Notes: generated from the letters alone by a model not told the origin. 64,000 bases of DNA from Acidobacteriota bacterium (GCA_021846275.1 JAJZBZ010000008.1:1-64000); one strand, 5' to 3'; counted from the first letter of the stretch, positions 19,192 through 28,748 are shown. Translations and numbers: made by a program.

Positions 19192-20172
19192 TCAGATCAT
19201 TTCAAGGCCCCAGAGATCGTGCAAATGGAGGATGCCTTCGACGCGCTGCGATGCGTCGGTGATGACAAGAAACGTGATGCGGCGTTCCTCCAGGGTGGCC
19301 AGCGCGCGCGCGGCGAGTTCGTTCGACGCAAGCGTGACGGGATGGGCGTTCATCGCCTCCAGCGCCGTGTGTTCGAGCGCGTTGCTGCGATGACTCTCCA
19401 GCAGGCGACGAAGGTCGCCGTCGCTGAGCACGCCGAGGAGTCTGCCGTCGCGCTGGACGGTGGTCATGCCGAGTTTTTTGCGGCTCATCTCGTAGATGAC
19501 ATCGATCATGGGCGCGTCGGGCGCGACGACGGGGATGGCTTCGCCGGTGTGCATGAGGTCACGGACGCGGGCAAGCTGGCGACCGAGTTTGCCGCCCGGA
19601 TGGAGTTCGGCGAAGTCTTCGGCGCGAAAGCCCTTGCGCAGGCTGACGGCGATGGCCAGCGCGTCGCCGAGAGCGAGCATGGATGTGGTGGAAGCGGTGG
19701 GCGCGAGGTTGAGTCCGCAGGCTTCGCGCTCGACGGAGCAGTCGAAGGCGACATCACTGGCGGCGGCGAGCGTGGACTGGAGGTTGCAGGTGAAGCTGAT
19801 GAGCGCGTCGCCTTTGCGCTTGAGCGTGGGCAGCAGGCGGAGAATCTCTTCGGTTTCTCCGCTCGCGGAGAGCGCGAGAACGAGATCGCCGGGCATGAGC
19901 GCGCCCAGGTCGCCGTGAATTGCTTCGGCGGGATGAAGAAAATGAGCGGGCGAGCCGGTGGATGTGAGCGTGGCTGCGATCTTCTGGGCAATGATGCCGC
20001 TTTTGCCCATGCCCGTGAGCAGAATGCGTCCACGGGAGTTTCCACAGGCGATGAGCAGATCGACGGAGCGCAGGAATTGAGCGTGCATGGTACCGTCCAG
20101 ACGCGAGGCCAGCGCCGAGAGCGCGGCGGCCTCGATGCGGACGAGCGTGGAGGGCGTGAATGCGGTGTCCAT
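19192..20172 (-). CDS. kdsD: D-arabinose 5-phosphate isomerase (KdsD/KpsF)
   Basis: Interconverts ribulose 5-phosphate and arabinose 5-phosphate, the first step toward Kdo for lipopolysaccharide. The 326 residues contain an N-terminal SIS domain (TGMGKSGIIAQKIAATL, then LALSASGETEE) and two C-terminal CBS domains (ending with ITFLVITDASQRVEGILHL). Length and order are those of the KpsF/GutQ/KdsD family. Presence of the enzyme fits a Gram-negative envelope. It is divergent from the TlpA-like gene, 98 bases away. Confidence 0.96.
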   Translation of the reverse strand: MDTAFTPSTLVRIEAAALSALASRLDGTMHAQFLRSVDLLIACGNSRGRILLTGMGKSGIIAQKIAATLTSTGSPAHFLHPAEAIHGDLGALMPGDLVLALSASGETEEILRLLPTLKRKGDALISFTCNLQSTLAAASDVAFDCSVEREACGLNLAPTASTTSMLALGDALAIAVSLRKGFRAEDFAELHPGGKLGRQLARVRDLMHTGEAIPVVAPDAPMIDVIYEMSRKKLGMTTVQRDGRLLGVLSDGDLRRLLESHRSNALEHTALEAMNAHPVTLASNELAARALATLEERRITFLVITDASQRVEGILHLHDLWGLEMI

Positions 20173-20270
20173 GCGCCTTTGATGGTAGCAGTTGGATGGG
20201 ATGGAACGAAACGCGCGATGGCAAAGACAAGTGCAAGCGGACGGGACTAGAATTAGGGCAGCGAGGGATT

Positions 20271-20936
20271 ATGCGGGACAAAAAGTTTTTTGTGGCCGGA
20301 CTGTCGATGGTCGCCTTTGTAATGATCGTCGCCGCAGGGTGGGCGAACTGGGCCAATCGCAGACACATGGCGGAGATGCAGGCGCAGCGCGAGATGCAGC
20401 CGATGGTCATGGGCGACATGCCCGGCATGGGACAGGGTTCGGGGGCGAGTGGTGACGCGGGCGAAATGGTTTCGCCGATGGTGGGCAGGCAGGCGGCGAA
20501 CTTCACGCTGACAGACGTGAGTGGAAAGAAAGTTTCGCTGGCGGATTACAAGGGCAAGGCAGTGCAGTTGAACTTCTGGGCGACATGGTGCGCGCCGTGC
20601 AAGATTGAGACCCCGTGGCTGGCGGAGTTGGAGAAGCAGTACAAGCCGAAGGGATTTGAGATTCTCGGCGTTTCCTTTGATGATCTCGACATGAATGATG
20701 CAGCAAAGCTGAAGAGCGAGACGGCGGACATTGCCAGGAGCGCACAACAGCTTGGCGTCAATTATCCGGTGCTGCTGGATGGCGACGCAATCAGCAAGCA
20801 GTATGGTGATCCGGCAGTGTTTCCTACTTCGTTTTTTGTGAATCGGCAGGGGAAGATTGTGGCCGCAACGATGGGACTGACATCGAAGGATGACCTGGAA
20901 AACAACATCAAAAAGGCACTGGGAACGGGCGAGTGA
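20271..20936 (+). CDS. TlpA/ResA-like membrane-tethered thioredoxin with Met-rich linker
   Basis: Periplasmic thiol-disulfide protein: a short N terminus, one membrane anchor at about 7-25, then a thioredoxin fold of the AhpC/TSA-TlpA type with WCAPCK and the cis-Pro loop in VFPTSFF. It is 221 residues long. Between anchor and domain, residues 33-70 hold nine methionines, including PMVMGDMPGMG, which resembles Cu(I)-binding Met motifs. The start at 20271 follows AGGG; a longer in-frame start would overlap kdsD. TAGAAT at 20248-20253 is a likely -10. A DsbD-alpha-like gene follows. Confidence 0.93.
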   Translation: MRDKKFFVAGLSMVAFVMIVAAGWANWANRRHMAEMQAQREMQPMVMGDMPGMGQGSGASGDAGEMVSPMVGRQAANFTLTDVSGKKVSLADYKGKAVQLNFWATWCAPCKIETPWLAELEKQYKPKGFEILGVSFDDLDMNDAAKLKSETADIARSAQQLGVNYPVLLDGDAISKQYGDPAVFPTSFFVNRQGKIVAATMGLTSKDDLENNIKKALGTGE

Positions 20937-20959
20937 ACAGGTGCTGAAGGAGCAAATCG

Positions 20960-21475
20960 GTGAGTGTGTGGGTGAGTGCGATGCTGGCCCTGGCGCTGGC
21001 GGCGGGGCAGCAAAATCCATTTGCGAATTTTCTGAATGACGCGGGAAAAAAGAGTGACGCGAAGCCGGATGAGGCGGTGCGGTATCTCTATCCGGAGCAG
21101 GTGAGCGTCCCCGCTGGGAAGCTGACGCCGGTGGAGCTGCACTTCGAGGTGAAGAGCGGGCTGCACATCAACTCGCACGCGCCGAAGACGAAGGATCTGA
21201 TTCCGACGACAATCACGCTGCCGACGGACGCTGGCTTGAAGCTGAGCGGGGTGGAGTTTCCGGCGGGAAAAGATTTTCTGTTGCCGGTGGCTGGCGCGCC
21301 GGGCGGGGGAGATCATCTGAGCGTGTATACGGGCGATTTCACCGTGCGCGGAATGATGACGGCTGCGCGTGGCGAGCATTTGGTGCAGGCGAAGCTGCGC
21401 TATCAGGCGTGTGACAATCGCGCGTGCATGCCGCCGCATACGATTCCGGTCGTGCTGACGGTTACGGCACAGTAG
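20960..21475 (+). CDS. secreted DsbD N-terminal (alpha) domain-like protein
   Basis: A 171-residue protein with a hydrophobic N terminus (VSAMLALALAAG) and a single Ig-like domain resembling the periplasmic alpha domain of DsbD. The C-terminal signature RYQACDNRACMPPHTIPV holds the two cysteines and the Pro-rich turn of that family. No DsbD membrane or thioredoxin part is attached, so it would act as a free periplasmic redox carrier, probably with the preceding TlpA-like protein 23 bases upstream. The start is taken as the GTG at 20960. The function as a pair is inference. Confidence 0.85.
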   Translation: MSVWVSAMLALALAAGQQNPFANFLNDAGKKSDAKPDEAVRYLYPEQVSVPAGKLTPVELHFEVKSGLHINSHAPKTKDLIPTTITLPTDAGLKLSGVEFPAGKDFLLPVAGAPGGGDHLSVYTGDFTVRGMMTAARGEHLVQAKLRYQACDNRACMPPHTIPVVLTVTAQ

Positions 21476-21527
21476 GGCAAGGCCAGCAAGGGTGCGTCAG
21501 CCAGGACAGACAAGCGAGGACATCACG

Positions 21528-23117
21528 ATGCGTCGCAGAGAGTTTCTGGTGGGAGTGGCGGGCTTTGCTGGAGTGGCAGGCGCAGCGGGAGTGGCCGCGA
21601 CTGCGCGGCAAAGCGGCGAGACGCGGGTGTTGCCTTCTGCTGCGCGTGCGTTGGCTGCGCGGCTTGCGCGTGATCCGCTGCGCCCGCAGTATCACCTGCT
21701 GCCCGTGGCCAACTGGATGAACGATCCGAATGGGCCAATCTGGTGGCGCGGCGAGTATCACATGTTTTACCAGTACAATCCGGACGGCGCGTACTGGGGC
21801 GACATGCACTGGGGCCACGCAGTGAGCGCGGATATGGTGCGCTGGCGACAATTGCCAGTTGCACTGGCCCCGACGCCAGGGGCGGCGGACAGCGCCGGTG
21901 TCTTCAGCGGAACGGCGGCGGTGGTCGACGAGCGTGTGGGTGGTCGTGTGTGGATGATGTACACGGGCGTGCGCGCGGTGCCGGAGGCTGAGGCGACAAT
22001 CAAAAATGGTGCGCGGAGCCTGCTGGAAACGCAGTGCCTGGCGAAGAGCGAGGACGACAGCCTGCGCAGATGGCGCAAGCTGGGCGAGCCGGTAATCGCA
22101 GCGCCGCCGGATGGGATGCGTGTGAATGGATTTCGCGATCCTTCCCCGTGGCGCGTGGGTGAGGAGTGGTATCTGGCACTGGGCTCGGGAACGCGCGATC
22201 GGGGTGGCGCGGTGCTGCTGTATCGTTCGCGGGATCTGCGGCGGTGGGAGTTTCTGCATGTGCTGGCCGAGCGCGCGGAAAGTATTGCCGTGCCACTGGC
22301 GAAGCCGGACGTGAACGAGGTCTGGGAGTGTCCGGATTTTTTTGCGCTCGGCGAAGGCGCGGCGCGGCGACATGTCCTCATCTACTCGACGAACGGGCGC
22401 TCGTACTGGATGAGCGGTCGGCTGGACGAGGCGACGATGCGGTTTGCGCCGGAGCAGGCGGGGGTGCTGGATTATGGCGCGTACTATGCGTCGAAGACGC
22501 AGCGAGATGCGACAGGGCGGCGGATTTTGTGGGGATGGATTCCGGAGACGCGACCGCTGGCCGAGTACAAGGCCGCCGGATGGGCCGGGGTGATGGCGTT
22601 GCCGCGCGTGTTGACGCTCGATGGGCAGGGTTGGCTGCAAATGCAGATGGCGGATGCGGTGGAGACGCTGCGCGGGGCGGAGAAACGTTTGCAGCCGACG
22701 GCGGACAGGAATCATCTGGCGCGGCAGATGGCCGGGATGGAAATTGAAGGCTACAGCGGTGAGCTGCGCTGCGCGGCCAGCACAGCGAAAGACTGGGAGC
22801 TGACGCTTGGGCAGGATGGCCGTGAGCCTTGGCTGAGGGTTGGTTCTTCGTCGGAGAAGCCGGACGAGATTCTCGTGAACGGACAGGGGATTCCTGCGAG
22901 TGCGGCCACGGGTGGAAATCGGGATGTGAGCGTGTGGGTGGATGGGTCTGTGATGGAAGTGCTGGTGGACGGAAAAGCTGCCTGCACGGTGCGTTTCTAT
23001 CCCGATAGAGAGACGGCCGAGCGGTTGGTTCCGCGCTGGACCGGCGAGGCTGCGGCGTTGCAGGGTCTGAGCGTCAGCGCGATGGAGTCGATTTCGCCGG
23101 ACCGCCTGACGCGCTGA
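21528..23117 (+). CDS. GH32 beta-fructosidase (levanase/invertase type), Tat-exported
   Basis: Hydrolyses fructose-containing glycans such as sucrose, inulin or levan. The N terminus has a twin-arginine signal (MRRREFLVG) and an Ala-rich hydrophobic core. GH32 catalytic motifs are all present: nucleophile Asp66 in WMNDPNG, Asp204 in FRDPSPW, and acid/base Glu267 in WECPDF. A C-terminal beta-sandwich completes 529 residues. GCGAGGA lies seven bases before the chosen ATG. Substrate cannot be fixed from sequence. A GH3 enzyme follows. Confidence 0.95.
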   Translation: MRRREFLVGVAGFAGVAGAAGVAATARQSGETRVLPSAARALAARLARDPLRPQYHLLPVANWMNDPNGPIWWRGEYHMFYQYNPDGAYWGDMHWGHAVSADMVRWRQLPVALAPTPGAADSAGVFSGTAAVVDERVGGRVWMMYTGVRAVPEAEATIKNGARSLLETQCLAKSEDDSLRRWRKLGEPVIAAPPDGMRVNGFRDPSPWRVGEEWYLALGSGTRDRGGAVLLYRSRDLRRWEFLHVLAERAESIAVPLAKPDVNEVWECPDFFALGEGAARRHVLIYSTNGRSYWMSGRLDEATMRFAPEQAGVLDYGAYYASKTQRDATGRRILWGWIPETRPLAEYKAAGWAGVMALPRVLTLDGQGWLQMQMADAVETLRGAEKRLQPTADRNHLARQMAGMEIEGYSGELRCAASTAKDWELTLGQDGREPWLRVGSSSEKPDEILVNGQGIPASAATGGNRDVSVWVDGSVMEVLVDGKAACTVRFYPDRETAERLVPRWTGEAAALQGLSVSAMESISPDRLTR

Positions 23118-23192
23118 TCTGGATGGCGAACGACCGCACAAATATCCATAAGTAAATCGATCCACAAGGAATTCAGGAAAAAGAGTGATGGC

Positions 23193-23221
23193 TTGACAGG
23201 GCGGGCTGTGGCCGGTAGATT
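23193..23221 (+). promoter_or_regulatory. sigma-70-type promoter for the GH3 gene
   Basis: A perfect TTGACA (23193-23198), a 17-base spacer and TAGATT (23216-23221, four of six to consensus) lie in the 184-base gap between the GH32 and GH3 genes. This suggests the GH3 gene is not simply read through from upstream. Confidence 0.7.
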
Positions 23222-23301
23222 GAGTGCGCGGAAAAACGGCGTGAAATAGCTGCGTGAAAACGCTGCGCAGGAATGAACCGGGCCGCATGGGAGAGATCGC
23301 G

Positions 23302-25965
23302 ATGAGGCAGTGGAGTTGGCATGGAGTGGCGCTGGGCTGCGTGAGCGCGCTGGTGCTGTTGACCGTAGGCGCGAGCCGCGCGCAGGAGCCTGCGTATATG
23401 AATCCGCATCTATCGCCGGAGCAGCGCGCGGCGGACCTGGTGCAGCGGATGACACTGGAAGAGAAAGCGAGCCAGCTTGTGAATCAGGCGCGGGCGATTC
23501 CGCGACTCAGTGTGCCGTCGTATGACTGGTGGAGCGAGGCGCTGCACGGCGTGGCCGTGAACGGGACGACGGAGTTTCCGGAGCCGATCGGGCTGGGCGC
23601 GTCGTTTGATCCGATGCTGATTCACGCGATGGGCGTGGACATCAGCACGGAGGCGCGCGTGAAGCATGAGCAGGCGATGCGCGCCAATGGCGGCCACAGC
23701 AACATCTTTCAGGGTTTGGATTTCTGGGCGCCGAACCTGAATATCTTTCGCGATCCCCGCTGGGGGCGCGGACAGGAGACCTATGGCGAAGACCCGTTCC
23801 TGACGGGGCGGATGGGTGTGGCATTCGTGACCGGAATGCAGGGCGACGATCCGCGCTACTATCGCGTGATTGCGACGCCGAAACACTTTGATGTTCACAG
23901 CGGGCCGGAGCCGACGCGACACAAGGCGAATGTGGACGTGAGCAAGCACGACGAGATGGACACCTATCTGCCAGCCTTCCGCGCGGCGGTGGTGGAGGGC
24001 AAGGCGGATTCGGTGATGTGCGCCTACAACAGCATCAACGGCGAGCCGGCGTGCGCCAACCAGTTCCTGTTGCAGGATCAGCTTCGCGACAAGTGGGGAT
24101 TCAAGGGGTATGTGGTTTCCGACTGCGGAGCGGTGATTGATATTTACAGCGGACACCACTTCAAACCGACGCAGGCCCAGGCCTCGGCAATCAGCTTGCA
24201 GCGCGGGATGGACAACGAGTGTGCGGACTTCTTTGCCAAGGTGAAAGATGACCACGATTACAAGCCGTATCTGGACGCGGTGAAGGAAGGCTATCTGAAG
24301 GAGAGCGACATCGATACGGCGCTGGTGCGGCTGTTCACGGCGCGCATCAAGCTGGGCATGTTCGATCCGCCGTCGATGGATCCGTACTCGAAGATTCCGG
24401 AGAGCGAGCTGAACAGCCCGGCGCACAAGGCGCTGGCGCTGAAGGCGGCCGATGAGTCCATGGTGCTGCTGAAGAATGACGGTACGCTGCCGCTCAAAGA
24501 CAAGAACATTCGCATCGCAGTGGTGGGTCCGCTGGCCAACCAGACGCGGTTCCTGCTGGGCAACTACACCGGAGTTCCCGATCACATGGAGTCGATTCTG
24601 GACGGCATGAAGCAGGAGTTTGCCAACGACCAGATCGATTACGTGGAAGGAACGCAGTTCCTGAGCAAGGATGCGCAGCCGGTTCCGGCGAGCGCGCTGA
24701 CGACCAACGGCAAGCCCGGCGTGATGGTCGATATCGACAAGGCTCCGCCGATGGACCTGTCGGCAAGGACGATGAAGCCGACGGTGCTGGCGACGGCGCA
24801 TGAGACAACGGTCGACGCCTCAAAGGTGGATATCCCCGACAATGTGACAGTGTCGGTCGCGCTGCACTGGACGGCAACGCTGAAGGTCGAGGAGACGGGC
24901 GATTACAACCTGGGCATGACGGCAAACGGATTCTTCCGTGTGCAGGTGGATGCCAAGGATGTGACGTCAGACTTTGGTTCGCGGCGCGCGGGAACGAAAC
25001 TCGGACGTGTGCATCTGGAAAAGGGGAAGGCCTATGCGCTGACCGTGGACTACGCTCAGGGCGAGAATTCGCATGCGTCGGCGCGGCTGATGTGGTCGAA
25101 GGTGGATATGACGCCGCAGCCGGATGCGATTGCCACGGCGAAGAAGGACGACGTGATCGTGGCGGTTGTGGGCATTACCAGCGAACTGGAAGGCGAGGAA
25201 ATGAAAGTCAATGAGCCTGGCTTCCTGGGCGGTGATCGCACGAGCATCGATCTGCCGAAGCCGGAGGAGGATTTGCTGGAGGCGCTGTCGGCAACCGGCA
25301 AGCCGCTGGTGGTCGTGCTGGTGAATGGCAGCGCGCTGGCGGTGAACTGGGCCAATGAGCACGCGAATGCGATTCTGGAAGCCTGGTATCCGGGCGAAAA
25401 GGGTGGATTGGCGGTGGCGCAGACGCTCTCCGGATGGAACAATCCGGCGGGCAGGTTGCCGCTGACCTTCTACACGGGCCTGGATCAGTTGCCGCAGTTT
25501 GAGGACTACTCGATGAAGAACCGGACGTATCGGTACTTCACGGGCAAGCCACTCTACCCGTTTGGCTATGGACTGAGCTATACGACGTTTTCCTACAGCG
25601 ACCTGAAGGTGCCCGCCGCACCGGTGAATGCGGGCGATCCAGTGCTGGTGAAGGTGTCGGTGACGAATACGGGCAAGCGCGACGGCGACGAAGTGGCCGA
25701 GTTGTATCTGAGCTTCCCGGATGTGCCGGGCGCTCCGCTGAAGGCTCTGCGCGGCTTCCGTCGCGTACATCTGGCGGCGGGTGAGACGAAGCAGATCGAG
25801 TTCGCACTCGAGGGCCGCGATATGAACATGGTCACGGCAGATGGCGAGCCGGAGATTCCGGCTGGCACCTACACGATCAGCGTGGGCGGCGGACAGCCAG
25901 GCACAAGCGCGCAAACGCTGAGCGGGACGGTGACCGTCGAGGGAACGAAGGTGTTGCCGGAGTAA
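23302..25965 (+). CDS. GH3 beta-glycosidase with PA14 insert (beta-glucosidase/xylosidase type)
   Basis: Exported exo-acting glycosidase. The 887 residues start with a signal peptide ending near SRAQEPAY. The GH3 TIM barrel has the nucleophile Asp274 in YVVSDCGAVID. The alpha/beta sandwich domain follows, and a PA14-like domain is inserted around residues 510-600 (WTATLKVEETGDYNLGM). A C-terminal Fn3-like domain (SVTNTGKRDGDEVAELYLS) ends it. This layout is common in plant-cell-wall-active GH3s. The ATG at 23302 is preceded by GGAGAG; earlier in-frame ATGs at 23254 and 23287 lack a ribosome site. Confidence 0.95.
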   Translation: MRQWSWHGVALGCVSALVLLTVGASRAQEPAYMNPHLSPEQRAADLVQRMTLEEKASQLVNQARAIPRLSVPSYDWWSEALHGVAVNGTTEFPEPIGLGASFDPMLIHAMGVDISTEARVKHEQAMRANGGHSNIFQGLDFWAPNLNIFRDPRWGRGQETYGEDPFLTGRMGVAFVTGMQGDDPRYYRVIATPKHFDVHSGPEPTRHKANVDVSKHDEMDTYLPAFRAAVVEGKADSVMCAYNSINGEPACANQFLLQDQLRDKWGFKGYVVSDCGAVIDIYSGHHFKPTQAQASAISLQRGMDNECADFFAKVKDDHDYKPYLDAVKEGYLKESDIDTALVRLFTARIKLGMFDPPSMDPYSKIPESELNSPAHKALALKAADESMVLLKNDGTLPLKDKNIRIAVVGPLANQTRFLLGNYTGVPDHMESILDGMKQEFANDQIDYVEGTQFLSKDAQPVPASALTTNGKPGVMVDIDKAPPMDLSARTMKPTVLATAHETTVDASKVDIPDNVTVSVALHWTATLKVEETGDYNLGMTANGFFRVQVDAKDVTSDFGSRRAGTKLGRVHLEKGKAYALTVDYAQGENSHASARLMWSKVDMTPQPDAIATAKKDDVIVAVVGITSELEGEEMKVNEPGFLGGDRTSIDLPKPEEDLLEALSATGKPLVVVLVNGSALAVNWANEHANAILEAWYPGEKGGLAVAQTLSGWNNPAGRLPLTFYTGLDQLPQFEDYSMKNRTYRYFTGKPLYPFGYGLSYTTFSYSDLKVPAAPVNAGDPVLVKVSVTNTGKRDGDEVAELYLSFPDVPGAPLKALRGFRRVHLAAGETKQIEFALEGRDMNMVTADGEPEIPAGTYTISVGGGQPGTSAQTLSGTVTVEGTKVLPE

Positions 25966-25992
25966 GACTGCGCAGGGTGGGCAGAAAACGCG

Positions 25993-26027
25993 AGGGCGAT
26001 TCGTCGGAAACGGCGGATCGCCCTTTG
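25993..26027 (+). terminator. terminator-like hairpin between convergent GH3 and AI-2E genes
   Basis: AGGGCGAT (25993-26000) pairs with ATCGCCCT (26017-26024), followed by a short T run. It sits 28 bases after the GH3 stop in a 99-base convergent gap. Confidence 0.55.
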
Positions 26028-26064
26028 TGTTTCCGCAGAAATGCCACTCGGATAAATCCGAGCT

Positions 26065-27069
26065 TCAGTCGCTGAGCAGTGTATTGCAGATGGCGATGAC
26101 GGCGGCGGCGATGGGCGCGGCGAGCGCGACGCCGATTGGCCCGGCAATGGCGGCCAGCAGGAGCTGGAGCAGCAGCGTGAGGGCGGGCGGCAGACGAACG
26201 AGATTGCGCTCCAGCAGCGGCGTGACAAAGTAGCCTTCCAGCAGAAAGACGACGGCAAAGACGGCGAGCGTGAGCAGGCCGGTCATCGGTGAATTTGCCA
26301 GGCCGAGCAGGACCGCTGGGACGAGCGCTATGAGTGGCCCGACGTTGGGAACGAAGGTGAGCAGGGCGGCAATGAGCGCAAGCAGGCCGGGCAGCGGCAC
26401 GCCGATGAGCCAAAGGCCGATACCAATCAACAGACCGACGAAGGTCATCGAAAGCAGCTTGGCGAGGATCCACCAGAGCAGCGCCTTGCGCACGCTGGCA
26501 ACGCAGGTGTCGAGCACGGGCCGCAGCGGATCGGGCACGAGACGGCGCAGACCGCGGTAGTACAGCAGCGGCTCAGCTGCAAGATAGAGACTGAGCAGCA
26601 GCGTAATGGCCAGGCCTGCGATGGCGGTGACAGAGGTCAGCACGATGCCGCCGATGCGGGTGAGCGCAAAACGCGCGCCGGTGGCAAGCTGGCCGGTGTC
26701 GGGCGATTGAGCCAGCAGCCATCGGCCCCAGGTAGTCTGCTGCGTTTCTGTAAGGATGCGATGGAAGGCGACGGGTAGATCGCTCTGCAACTGGGCGAAC
26801 TGCTGGAGGACGTTCGGACCCTCCAGGCGGAAGACGAACGTGGCAATGCCGAGCAGCAGGACCAGAAAGACGACGAGCGCAAGCGCACGCGGAAGGCGCA
26901 GGCGCTGAGCAATCGCGTGGGAGACGGCGTAGAGAAGAATGGCAACGATGATGGCGGCGAAGAGCAGCAGAAAGATGACGCGCCCAACCCAGAGCAGAAG
27001 CGCGGCTACGGCGAGCGCGAAGACCGAGGCGAGCACGGTGAAGAGGCGCTTATGAAACGAGTCGGACAT
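26065..27069 (-). CDS. AI-2E family permease (PF01594 type)
   Basis: A 334-residue integral membrane protein with about eight hydrophobic segments: two near the N terminus, then a soluble stretch (about 70-135), then the C-terminal bundle. This is the usual layout of the AI-2E/PerM family. Family members include a proposed autoinducer-2 exporter and Na+(Li+)/H+ antiporters, so the substrate is unknown. It is the last gene of smpB-pepA-permease; a hairpin lies in the 78-base gap to pepA. Confidence 0.9.
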   Translation of the reverse strand: MSDSFHKRLFTVLASVFALAVAALLLWVGRVIFLLLFAAIIVAILLYAVSHAIAQRLRLPRALALVVFLVLLLGIATFVFRLEGPNVLQQFAQLQSDLPVAFHRILTETQQTTWGRWLLAQSPDTGQLATGARFALTRIGGIVLTSVTAIAGLAITLLLSLYLAAEPLLYYRGLRRLVPDPLRPVLDTCVASVRKALLWWILAKLLSMTFVGLLIGIGLWLIGVPLPGLLALIAALLTFVPNVGPLIALVPAVLLGLANSPMTGLLTLAVFAVVFLLEGYFVTPLLERNLVRLPPALTLLLQLLLAAIAGPIGVALAAPIAAAVIAICNTLLSD

Positions 27070-27108
27070 GGGCGCGCTCCTGAATGGAAAGCCGAGGTAG
27101 GAAGGTGC

Positions 27109-27138
27109 GGCGGAGGGCGCGATTGCGGACCCTCCGCC
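27109..27138 (-). other. intergenic hairpin between pepA and the AI-2E permease
   Basis: GGCGGAGGG (27109-27117) pairs perfectly with CCCTCCGCC (27130-27138) around a 12-base loop. There is no T run on the minus strand, so it may be an mRNA processing or attenuation structure rather than a full terminator. Confidence 0.45.
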
Positions 27139-27147
27139 TTCGGTGAA

Positions 27148-28680
27148 TTACGGCTCGAAACTGCGCACCCACTCGGCGATGGTGCGCACGGCGACGCCGC
27201 TGGGGCCTTTGGCGATCGACGGTCGGCTGTCCTCGATCCAGGCCATTCCAGCGATGTCGAGATGAATCCACGGTGTGTCGGCAACGAAGTGCTTGAGGAA
27301 CTCGGCGGCGGTGATGGCCCCGCCCCAGCGCCCGCCTGTGTTTTTGATGTCGGCGATGTCGCTGCGGATCAGGTCGGAGTACTCGTCGCCGAGAGGCAGA
27401 CGCCAGAATTTTTCTCCGGTTGCCTCGGCGGCTGCGTGGAAGCGCGCGTAAGTGGGATCGTCGTTGCTGAACGCGCCGGCGTTGACCATGCCGAGGGCGA
27501 CGACGCAGGCTCCGGTGAGCGTGGCGGCGTCGATCAGGTGAGTGCAGCCGAGCTGGCGGGCGTAGGTGAGTCCGTCGGCGAGCACGAGGCGGCCTTCGGC
27601 GTCGGTGTTGATGATCTCGATGGATTTGCCGGGCTTGTCCCCGTCGGGCATGGAGGTGGCGATGTCGCCCGGCTTGTAGGCCTTGCCGTCGGGCATGTTT
27701 TCCGCCGAGCAGACGACGCAAATTACCTTCACTTTGGGCTTGATGCGGGCGATCACGTGCATGGCACCCAGCATGGCGGCGGCTCCGGCCATATCGTACT
27801 TCATCTTTTCCATGCCGTCGGCGGGCTTGATCGAGATGCCGCCAGTGTCAAAGGTGATGCCCTTGCCGACGAGTCCGATGACGGGGCCGTCGTAGGTGGC
27901 CGCGTTGTAGCCCGCAGGCTCGTAGGTAAGCACGATCAGCGCAGGCGGCTCTTCGGAGCCTTTGGCGACGGACCAGAAAGCACCCATCTTCAACTCGTGC
28001 AGCTTTTCGCTGGAGTAGACATCCCACTTCAGTCCTGCGGCCTGGGCCATTTCGGCGGCGCGCTGTCCGAGCATGGTGGGCGTCAGCACGTTGGGCGGCT
28101 CGTTCACCTGAATGCGAGCGAAGTTCTGCGCTTCGGCAAAGGCGATGCCCTCGTCGAAGCCGGACTGCGCTGCCGCAGGCTCGGCTGCGACGAGCGCGCA
28201 GGTGGCCAGGCTCTGGTCCTTGCGGTCGGAGCGGTAGGTGTCCGGGTCAAAATCCGCCAGCAGCGCGCCTTCGGCGGCGGCGCGCGCCGTTGCGGCGCTG
28301 TCGAGCGAGTCGATTCCCTCCGGCAGCACGAACGCGAGATGACGCAGAGTGCGAGGCTTGCAGAAGCGTACGGCGGTGCCGACGGCCAAGCGAACCGAAT
28401 GGGGCGTGACGCGGGTGCGCTTGCCGAGTCCGACGAGCAGCAGGCGGGTGGCGGCCAGTCCGGCGGGCGCGTGCAGAAGAAGGGTTTCATTGGCCGAAGC
28501 CTTGAACTCGCCGGAGGCCAGGACGCTGGCTGCTGCCGCTGCGACAGCGGCATCGGTGCACAGCGGCATAAGCTGTGGGCGGGCGTCTTTTTCTTTGGAA
28601 GTCTGATCGTCAACGACGGCGATGGCCAGCAATTCCGTGGCCAGTGAGGAGAGTGGCTGAGAGACAAGCTGCATTTTCAT
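27148..28680 (-). CDS. pepA: leucyl aminopeptidase (M17 family)
   Basis: Cytosolic di-metal aminopeptidase that removes N-terminal residues; some homologues also bind DNA. The M17 signature NTDAEGRLVLADGL and the metal-binding KGITFDTGGISIKPADGM are intact. The length of 510 residues is typical. The frame extends upstream to 28725, but I start at MKMQLVSQPL (28680, or 28674), because the extra residues overlap the smpB spacer and match nothing. It lies 68 bases downstream of smpB. Confidence 0.97.
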   Translation of the reverse strand: MKMQLVSQPLSSLATELLAIAVVDDQTSKEKDARPQLMPLCTDAAVAAAAASVLASGEFKASANETLLLHAPAGLAATRLLLVGLGKRTRVTPHSVRLAVGTAVRFCKPRTLRHLAFVLPEGIDSLDSAATARAAAEGALLADFDPDTYRSDRKDQSLATCALVAAEPAAAQSGFDEGIAFAEAQNFARIQVNEPPNVLTPTMLGQRAAEMAQAAGLKWDVYSSEKLHELKMGAFWSVAKGSEEPPALIVLTYEPAGYNAATYDGPVIGLVGKGITFDTGGISIKPADGMEKMKYDMAGAAAMLGAMHVIARIKPKVKVICVVCSAENMPDGKAYKPGDIATSMPDGDKPGKSIEIINTDAEGRLVLADGLTYARQLGCTHLIDAATLTGACVVALGMVNAGAFSNDDPTYARFHAAAEATGEKFWRLPLGDEYSDLIRSDIADIKNTGGRWGGAITAAEFLKHFVADTPWIHLDIAGMAWIEDSRPSIAKGPSGVAVRTIAEWVRSFEP

Positions 28681-28748
28681 AGGGGAATTATCGCATCCGC
28701 GCCAAAGGACGGGCGCAAGTGCCAACAGCGGATTGCCGTCCAGTCAAA

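Noticed and set aside
21462-23288. A 608-codon minus-strand open frame opposite the GH32 gene
   Set aside because: GH32 catalytic motifs are intact on the plus strand; the antisense frame is Arg/His rich with no family.
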